From assembly GCF_002979975.1 (NCBI RefSeq), contig NZ_PCQD01000011.1, positions 48,063 through 112,062 of the forward strand: a stretch of DNA of 64,000 nt, read 5' to 3'. The position numbers were made by a program, and so were the translations under genes. How positions within the stretch are numbered: position 1 is the stretch's first letter; each line of letters starts with the position of its first letter. Of this stretch, positions 58,055 through 64,000 are shown in pieces. Below the pieces are notes generated by a model that saw only the letters and a list, made by a program, of their open reading frames with translations, was not told the DNA's origin and made no database searches. This DNA is from Pseudomonas sp. MYb185. Its GTDB lineage: Bacteria; Pseudomonadota; Gammaproteobacteria; Pseudomonadales; Pseudomonadaceae.

Positions 58055-58485
58055 TACACACCCTCCACAGTCAGACCCATGCTACGGGCCGAGCCCGCGA
58101 TGGTGCGCACAGCTGCTTCCATGTCGGCAGCGGTCAGATCAGCCTGTTTGGTCTTGGCGATCTCTTCGATTTGAGCGCGGGTAACGGTACCCACTTTCTG
58201 GCTGTTCGGACGCGCAGAACCGCTCTTGACGCCTGCGGCTTTCAGCAGCAGAACGGCAGCAGGAGTACTCTTGGTTTCAAAAGTGAAGCTGCGATCGCTG
58301 TAGACAGTGATGATCACGGGAGTCGGCAGACCGGGCTCCATACCCTGGGTCTTGGCGTTGAACGCCTTGCAGAATTCCATGATGTTGACGCCGTGCTGAC
58401 CCAGGGCCGGACCTACCGGCGGACTCGGGTTAGCCTGACCGGCCTTGACTTGCAGCTTGATATAAGCCTGAATCTTCTTTGCCAT
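58054..58485 (-). CDS. rplK: Ribosomal protein uL11
   Basis: A 143-residue GTPase-centre protein; [20 protein letters not shown] is the flexible N-terminal domain, whose prolines are the thiostrepton-contact residues. It starts a new transcription unit after the hairpin at 58553. Confidence 0.98.
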   Translation of the reverse strand: MAKKIQAYIKLQVKAGQANPSPPVGPALGQHGVNIMEFCKAFNAKTQGMEPGLPTPVIITVYSDRSFTFETKSTPAAVLLLKAAGVKSGSARPNSQKVGTVTRAQIEEIAKTKQADLTAADMEAAVRTIAGSARSMGLTVEGV

Positions 58486-58552
58486 CTGTTTTCTCCAATG
58501 GGTAATAACGCCTCGCGGCTCCCCGTCTTAATGTATTGCCCACTGACAACAA

Positions 58553-58584
58553 AACCCCGCACTGCCTTCAGGCACTGCAGGGTT
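58553..58584 (-). terminator. Terminator between nusG and rplK
   Basis: AACCCCGCACTGCC (58553-58566) pairs with 58571-58584 across TTCA with two imperfect pairs. On the minus strand UUUUGUU follows. Confidence 0.8.
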
Positions 58585-58601
58585 CAGGCGGGCGATGGAA
58601 C

Positions 58602-59135
58602 TCAGCCTTTTTCGACCTGGCCGAATTCGAGCTCCACTGGCGTGGGGCGACCAAAAATGAGAACAGCCACCTGAACACGGCTCTTCTCATAGTTCACTTC
58701 TTCAACAACACCATTGAAGTCGGCGAACGGACCGTCAGTAACCCTGACCACCTCACCCGGCTCGAACAGTGTCTTCGGCTTCGGCTTGTCGCTGCCGTCA
58801 GCCACGCGACGCAGAATGGCTTCCGCCTCGCGATCAGTAATGGGGGCCGGCTTATCGGCAGTACCACCGATAAAACCAAGTACACGAGAGGTATCCTTGA
58901 CCAGGTGCCAGGTACCTTCATTCATTTCCATCTGAACCAGGACGTAACCGGGGAAGAACTTGCGCTCGCTCTTGCGCTTCTGCCCGTTACGCATTTCCAC
59001 CACTTCCTCGGTGGGCACCAGGATTTCACCAAACTGATCTTCCATGCCGGCCAGCTTGATGCGCTCCTGCAGGGAGCGCATTACGTGCTTCTCGAAACCC
59101 GAGTAGGCATGTATGACGTACCAACGCTTAGACAC
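58602..59135 (-). CDS. nusG: Transcription antitermination factor NusG
   Basis: A 177-residue factor that binds RNA polymerase (NGN domain from [17 protein letters not shown]) and Rho or uS10 through a KOW domain ([20 protein letters not shown]). I chose the GTG at 59135, preceded by AAAGGTG; a TTG six codons earlier gives an atypical N-terminus. The secE stop is 10 bases upstream. Confidence 0.97.
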   Translation of the reverse strand: MSKRWYVIHAYSGFEKHVMRSLQERIKLAGMEDQFGEILVPTEEVVEMRNGQKRKSERKFFPGYVLVQMEMNEGTWHLVKDTSRVLGFIGGTADKPAPITDREAEAILRRVADGSDKPKPKTLFEPGEVVRVTDGPFADFNGVVEEVNYEKSRVQVAVLIFGRPTPVELEFGQVEKG

Positions 59136-59145
59136 GGAAACACCT

Positions 59146-59514
59146 TTAGCCAATGAACTTAGAAATAATCCAACCCAGGAGGGTATCGAGCCCCCACAGG
59201 ACCAGGGCCATGATCAGCACAACTGCAACGACGATGAGGGTTGTCTGAGTAGTTTCCGTACGCGTTGGCCAGACCACTTTGCGTATTTCAATACGCGCTT
59301 CTTTAAGCAGCGACCAGAATGCCTTGCCTTTTTCGGTCTGCAGGGCCACGAAGCCAGCGACCAAACCGAGCACAACCAGTGCTACGGCACGATACAAAAC
59401 AGATTCAGCCGCGAAATAATGATTACCGTATACGCCGACAAAAACGAGTATAGCCACGACAATCCACTTGAGGACATCTAAGCGGCTATCGTGAGTTTCT
59501 GCCTTGGTGCTCAT
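59146..59514 (-). CDS. secE: Protein translocase subunit SecE
   Basis: A 122-residue protein with three membrane helices (about 20-38, 45-62 and 93-117). The conserved amphipathic segment [20 protein letters not shown] clamps SecY. The start is ATG at 59514; the open frame upstream runs through tRNA-Trp. Confidence 0.97.
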   Translation of the reverse strand: MSTKAETHDSRLDVLKWIVVAILVFVGVYGNHYFAAESVLYRAVALVVLGLVAGFVALQTEKGKAFWSLLKEARIEIRKVVWPTRTETTQTTLIVVAVVLIMALVLWGLDTLLGWIISKFIG

Positions 59515-59551
59515 CAATCGTACAATCCTGTTTTGTCTTTGCCAGATAATC

Positions 59552-59627
59552 TGGCAGGCCAGGAGGGAATCGAACCCCCAACCTGCGGTTTTGGAGACCG
59601 CCGCTCTGCCAATTGAGCTACTGGCCT
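59552..59627 (-). tRNA. trpT: tRNA-Trp (anticodon CCA)
   Basis: Seventy-six bases including the encoded CCA. The acceptor stem AGGCCAG pairs with CTGGCCT, and the anticodon loop is CTCCAAA. It lies between tufB and secE, as in other gammaproteobacteria. Confidence 0.97.
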
Positions 59628-59637
59628 GTAATCGCAG

Positions 59638-59663
59638 TTGAGCCGGCAATCATACCGGCTCAA
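59638..59663 (-). terminator. Hairpin between tufB and tRNA-Trp
   Basis: TTGAGCCGG (59638-59646) pairs with CCGGCTCAA (59655-59663) across 8 bases. No clear U-run, so termination or tRNA-processing roles are both possible. Confidence 0.5.
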
Positions 59664-59684
59664 CCTCTCAAGATCAATCGCTAA

Positions 59685-60884
<1,200 letters not shown>

Positions 60885-60970
60885 CTCGAGAGATCCCCTA
60901 TGCTGAATGCAATGCGCGAGTCACGCGACCATTAAATAAAAGGCAGATATTTGCATATCTGCCTTATTAC

Positions 60971-61046
60971 TGGAGCTCATGAGCGGAATTGAACCGCTGA
61001 CCTCACCCTTACCAAGGGTGTGCTCTACCAGCTGAGCTACATGAGC
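60971..61046 (-). tRNA. thrT: tRNA-Thr (anticodon GGT)
   Basis: Seventy-six bases with encoded CCA; acceptor GCTCATG pairs with CATGAGC; the anticodon stem-loop ACCCTTGGTAAGGGT carries GGT. It lies 86 bases ahead of tufB. Confidence 0.97.
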
Positions 61047-61068
61047 TTACACCGTCGCATTACCGGAC

Positions 61069-61142
61069 TGGAGCGGGTAGCGGGAATCGAACCCGCACCA
61101 TCAGCTTGGAAGGCTGAGGTTCTACCGTTGAACTATACCCGC
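61069..61142 (-). tRNA. glyT: tRNA-Gly (anticodon TCC)
   Basis: Seventy-four bases with encoded CCA; acceptor GCGGGTA pairs with TACCCGC; anticodon loop CTTCCAA gives TCC. Gap to tRNA-Thr is 22 bases. Confidence 0.97.
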
Positions 61143-61171
61143 CAAGAGCCTGTGCCCGGCAATACTAAATC

Positions 61172-61256
61172 TGGTGGAGGGGGAAGGATTTGAACCTTCG
61201 AAGGCTAAGCCGTCAGATTTACAGTCTGATCCCTTTGACCGCTCGGGAACCCCTCC
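61172..61256 (-). tRNA. tyrU: tRNA-Tyr (anticodon GTA)
   Basis: Eighty-five bases with encoded CCA and the long variable arm expected of tRNA-Tyr; the anticodon region is GACTGTAAATC. First of the tRNA-tufB transcript. Confidence 0.97.
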
Positions 61257-61397
61257 GTAAAAGAGGCGCCATTTTCATCACTTGGCGCCGCCCTGTCAAC
61301 ACTTTTCTTAGAAAAAACCGCAACTTGAAAAGTTTCAGGGCTTTGCCCAGTCGCATCATTCCGATTTCCCGGATGCCACGCTGGAGCGGCCGCTATT

Positions 61398-62060
61398 CTA
61401 GGGGATACGCGGGCTATTAGCAACGCCTGTACACGGTTGATACTGATGCTGCAGCGACGGGAAGTCGGCACGCAGGCGCGAGAGCATGGCCTGGTCTACC
61501 AAACGCCTGGCTGCGCTGCTCACTTCCACCACAAACTGCTGATCCTTCTTGCTCATGGCGTGCAGATGCACCTCATGACCCAGCTCACGCAGCTGTTCCT
61601 GCCGAAGCTGAGCATACTCCTCCCGGGAGAATACCCCGAGCGACAACTGGCCAGCCAACTCACCCCGGGTGATGAGGAAACTGTCGATGCCCTGCTCCTG
61701 CAATGCCGAGAGCTGGATCACGGCGTGCCGCTCGCCTCCCACCACCGGCATCACCAGCCAATAGTCGGTGCCACTGACCACCTCCCTTGGCTGAACCTGC
61801 GAGGCGATATCCAGAGCAAGCAGACGCTGACGCAATTGCTCAGCCTCCCCCATCGTCTCGAACTGACCCAGCCTGACGCATAGCGCAGCAGCGGAACGCG
61901 GCTGCGGCTCTCCCTGCACCACCGGCGACTCAACCGGCGTCACCTCTGCAGCAGGCGAGGAGATCGCTACTGGCTCCTGACCGTCATCCGGCCGGCCCTG
62001 CAACTGCCAGAGGGCATACAGGATATTCAGCAACAACAACGACAGGAATACATATTTCAT
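61398..62060 (-). CDS. SPOR-domain-like membrane-anchored protein
   Basis: A 220-residue protein with one N-terminal membrane helix (VFLSLLLLNILYALWQ), a Pro/Glu-rich linker (residues 25-55) and a domain resembling a SPOR fold (CVRLGQFETMGEAEQLRQRL; GVFSREEYAQLRQEQLRELG). SPOR domains bind denuded septal peptidoglycan; direct evidence for that here is lacking. Its ATG overlaps the coaX stop (ATGA), so it belongs to the birA-coaX operon, as in P. aeruginosa (recalled). Confidence 0.8.
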   Translation of the reverse strand: MKYVFLSLLLLNILYALWQLQGRPDDGQEPVAISSPAAEVTPVESPVVQGEPQPRSAAALCVRLGQFETMGEAEQLRQRLLALDIASQVQPREVVSGTDYWLVMPVVGGERHAVIQLSALQEQGIDSFLITRGELAGQLSLGVFSREEYAQLRQEQLRELGHEVHLHAMSKKDQQFVVEVSSAARRLVDQAMLSRLRADFPSLQHQYQPCTGVANSPRIP

Positions 62061-62809
62061 GGTCCGAGTTCCATGGGACAGGCCAGGGCCAGGCCACGGA
62101 AAACCAGATCCGATATCACCAGCGCCCCTTCCGGCAGGATTTGCGCCATGCTTGCCGCATCCCCCCCGGTGAGAATGATCGCCGGATCGTCCCCCAGCAG
62201 CTGGTGGGCTATGCGCAACTGTTCACGAACGAAGCCTGACAGCATCAATCCGCAGCCGAACTCCACCGCCTCCGCGGTAGTGGTACCAGGGCTCGGCTCG
62301 GCCAGGTTCCCATGCACGCTGTCGCCATAGCGTATCAGGCGCGTATGATTGAGCAGACTACTGCGCAACAGCTTGCTGCCGGGCGCAATATAGCCACCAA
62401 GGTGGCGGCCGCCGGCATCGACGAAATCGGTGGTCACCGCCGTACCCAGGTCGATCACTACACAGGCTCGCCCACACAGCTGATAACCGGCCACCAGGGC
62501 CAGCCAGCGATCCATGCCCAACCGGGCAGTATCGGCATAGCCATTGCTGACACCCGCCAACTGTGTGCCCGGACGGGCCAGCATGGGGTGACGCTTGAGC
62601 CAACTGGTCAACTGATCGAGGATGACCTGGGTCTCCTCCTCGGAGCGCACGCTGACCAGCCGGCAACCATGGATCTCGCGCTCCTGGCCACCGAGCAGAC
62701 GCTGCAGTTCCACCAGATCCGGCGCCATATCGCCATCCCGGACACGCCCTTCACGATCCAGCAATCGCCATTTGATCAGCGTGTTGCCGCAATCCAGCTC
62801 AAGAATCAT
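62057..62809 (-). CDS. coaX: Type III pantothenate kinase
   Basis: A 250-residue ASKHA-fold kinase catalysing the first step of coenzyme A synthesis. Motifs: LDCGNTLIKW (phosphate 1), DLGTAVTTDFVD (about residues 125-136), GGYIAPGSKLL and LTGGDA. Type III enzymes are not feedback-inhibited by CoA. I chose the second ATG (62809), with GAGG seven bases upstream; the first ATG (62812) is four bases from it. It overlaps the birA stop by 11 bases. Confidence 0.95.
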   Translation of the reverse strand: MILELDCGNTLIKWRLLDREGRVRDGDMAPDLVELQRLLGGQEREIHGCRLVSVRSEEETQVILDQLTSWLKRHPMLARPGTQLAGVSNGYADTARLGMDRWLALVAGYQLCGRACVVIDLGTAVTTDFVDAGGRHLGGYIAPGSKLLRSSLLNHTRLIRYGDSVHGNLAEPSPGTTTAEAVEFGCGLMLSGFVREQLRIAHQLLGDDPAIILTGGDAASMAQILPEGALVISDLVFRGLALACPMELGP

Positions 62810-63779
62810 CATTCAGCCTCAGGCTCACTTCACCGCCATTGAGCAACACCTCGCCATCAACCGTTTCCAGTCGCAGAGCTCCCCTGCTGTCCACGCCGAG
62901 CTCCAGGCCAGACCAGGCGTTGACGCCAGCCTGAACCCGAACCGGCAGACCGCGCCATGCATCACGACACTGCCAGGCGTCGGCAAAGGGGGCAAAGCCC
63001 TGCTCGCGAAACACCTGCACCGCAGCCAGCAAGCGCTGCACGAACTCCGCGACCAGCAGGTTACGGTTCAGCTCTCCACCCTGGCGGGATAGCAACAAGG
63101 AGGTCCAGGCCTGCTCGATGGCTGCCTCGGCGTCACTCATCAGAACATTGATCCCCACGCCGATGATCGCCACGCAATCGGAAGTCAGGTCTCCGGCGAG
63201 CTCCACCAGGATGCCCGCCAACTTGCGTCCATCGAACAGCACGTCATTTGGCCACTTCAAGGCACACCCTGGGAAACCGCGGGCATCGAGCGTCTCGACC
63301 AGAACCAGACCCACCAGCAGGCTCAACCCTTCCAGCCGTTGCGCACCGCCAGAGAATGGCAATGCCAGGGATAGGTAGATGTTCTGCGCATAGGGGCTGA
63401 CCCACTCCCGCCCCCGCCGCCCCTTACCGGCTGACTGCTGCTCGGCAAGACAGACCAGAGGCCGTGACTGATTCGCTGATGAAGCCAGCTGACGCATTAG
63501 CTGGGCATTGGTGGAGTCCACCGTATCCAGCAATTGCCAGCCGATCTGCTCGGCCAGTTCCGCCGGCATGGCACCGCGGATCGCCGCCAGATCCAGCAGA
63601 CAGGCTCCCGGCGGAATCCGATAGCCTCTGCCCCGCACCCTTTGGATGGGAAAGCCATCGTCTTCCAGACGCTTCAACGCCTTCCACACAGCGGCCCGGC
63701 TGACGCCCAGGGCCTTGCCCAGATCCTCACCAGAGTGGAACTGCCCATCGGACATCATGTTGAATAACGCAGCTAGCAT
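62799..63779 (-). CDS. birA: Bifunctional biotin ligase / biotin operon repressor
   Basis: A 326-residue protein with an N-terminal winged helix (residues 1-60, GVSRAAVWKALKRLEDDGFP), so it can act as a repressor as well as a biotin-protein ligase. The ligase core has QQSAGKGRRGREWVSP (biotinyl-AMP loop) and LKWPNDVLF. I chose the ATG at 63779, where the family begins; the frame is open further toward the 5S gene. No bio genes are in the window. Confidence 0.95.
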   Translation of the reverse strand: MLAALFNMMSDGQFHSGEDLGKALGVSRAAVWKALKRLEDDGFPIQRVRGRGYRIPPGACLLDLAAIRGAMPAELAEQIGWQLLDTVDSTNAQLMRQLASSANQSRPLVCLAEQQSAGKGRRGREWVSPYAQNIYLSLALPFSGGAQRLEGLSLLVGLVLVETLDARGFPGCALKWPNDVLFDGRKLAGILVELAGDLTSDCVAIIGVGINVLMSDAEAAIEQAWTSLLLSRQGGELNRNLLVAEFVQRLLAAVQVFREQGFAPFADAWQCRDAWRGLPVRVQAGVNAWSGLELGVDSRGALRLETVDGEVLLNGGEVSLRLNDDS

Positions 63780-63884
63780 GGTCTGTCGGTCATGGAAAAT
63801 GAACTGCGCATGATAGCGCTGACGCGCCGGTTTATGAATGGAAATGTAACAATGCCACCGCTTTTTCCGGCCCGAAAAAGACAA

Positions 63885-63912
63885 AACCCCGACCAGTTTC
63901 CTGATCGGGGTT
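63885..63912 (-). terminator. Terminator of the rRNA operon
   Basis: AACCCCGA (63885-63892) pairs with TCGGGGTT (63905-63912), continued by CAG/CTG after one mismatch. On the minus strand UUUUGUCUUUUU follows. Confidence 0.9.
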
Positions 63913-63923
63913 CTGCGTTTGGC

Positions 63924-64000
63924 GCTTGACGATGACCTACTCTCACATGGGGAAGCCCCACACTACCATCGGCGATGCATCGTTTCACTGCTGAGTTCGG
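63924..64000 (-). rRNA. rrf: 5S ribosomal RNA, 3' part
   Basis: The minus strand ends in CCGAACTCAGCAGTGAAACG, GATGCATCGCCGATGGTAGTG, then the helix sequence up to GTAGGTCATCGTCAAGC, which is the 3' two-thirds of gammaproteobacterial 5S rRNA. The 5' part and the rest of the rRNA operon lie beyond the right edge. The exact 3' end is uncertain by a few bases. Confidence 0.93.

Noticed and set aside
59136..59153. TTG start for nusG giving [11 protein letters not shown]
   Set aside because: The GTG at 59135 has the AAAGGTG site at good spacing and gives the usual 177-residue protein.

Overview
The window carries the conserved transcription/translation core of a gammaproteobacterium of the Pseudomonas lineage (Pseudomonadaceae in the broad sense). 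The str-S10-spc-alpha ribosomal clusters, rpoBC, rplKAJL, nusG-secE, the Trp/Thr/Gly/Tyr tRNA genes around a second tuf gene, coaX-birA and the end of a 5S rRNA follow one another on the minus strand. From memory this is the P. aeruginosa order, as are DUF2796-ABC-DUF3299, an OmpW/OprG porin, and MFS-ssb-uvrA-katA. Genus or species cannot be fixed from the sequence alone; a Halopseudomonas-like relative is possible but unproven.

Bases 1-8220 form a catabolic accessory region. A semialdehyde dehydrogenase (cut by the window edge) and an omega-amino-acid:pyruvate aminotransferase run left, divergent from a LysR regulator. After a 628-base gap come an NCS1 nucleobase permease, a dihydropyrimidinase, a small YdcZ-type membrane protein and a Tsx-like outer-membrane channel. 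Together they suggest uptake of a pyrimidine or hydantoin-type compound, hydrolytic ring opening, and disposal of the resulting beta-alanine (or beta-aminoisobutyrate) through transamination and CoA-acylating oxidation. The ring-reducing enzyme and the beta-ureidopropionase are not in the window.

Bases 8300-17230 are a metal-related region. A near-consensus Zur site precedes a four-gene operon (His-rich DUF2796 protein, ABC ATPase, FtsX-type permease, DUF3299 protein). Convergent to it is a six-gene TonB2-type energy-transduction operon (DUF3450, long ExbB/TtpC-like, short ExbB, ExbD, TonB, TPR protein) with a candidate Fur box. Divergent from that is an OmpW/OprG porin with a candidate ANR/FNR box.

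Bases 17240-29460 hold a degenerate SDR protein, a histidine phosphatase, a cupredoxin, a 550-base gene-free stretch full of nested palindromes, an MFS-ssb operon, uvrA, a metNIQ methionine importer and a catalase. A 39-base near-copy of the ssb 3' end lies between the phosphatase and cupredoxin genes.

Bases 29480-64000 are the ribosomal/RNA polymerase block, all on the minus strand, with clear hairpins at the usual operon junctions. Two almost identical tuf genes lie 16.5 kb apart. I found no CRISPR array, insertion sequence, prophage or obviously novel multi-gene system. The most noteworthy items are the zinc/TonB/porin arrangement, the composite pyrimidine/beta-alanine module, the ssb-tail duplicate, the palindromic repeat cluster and the structured leader before the NCS1 permease.
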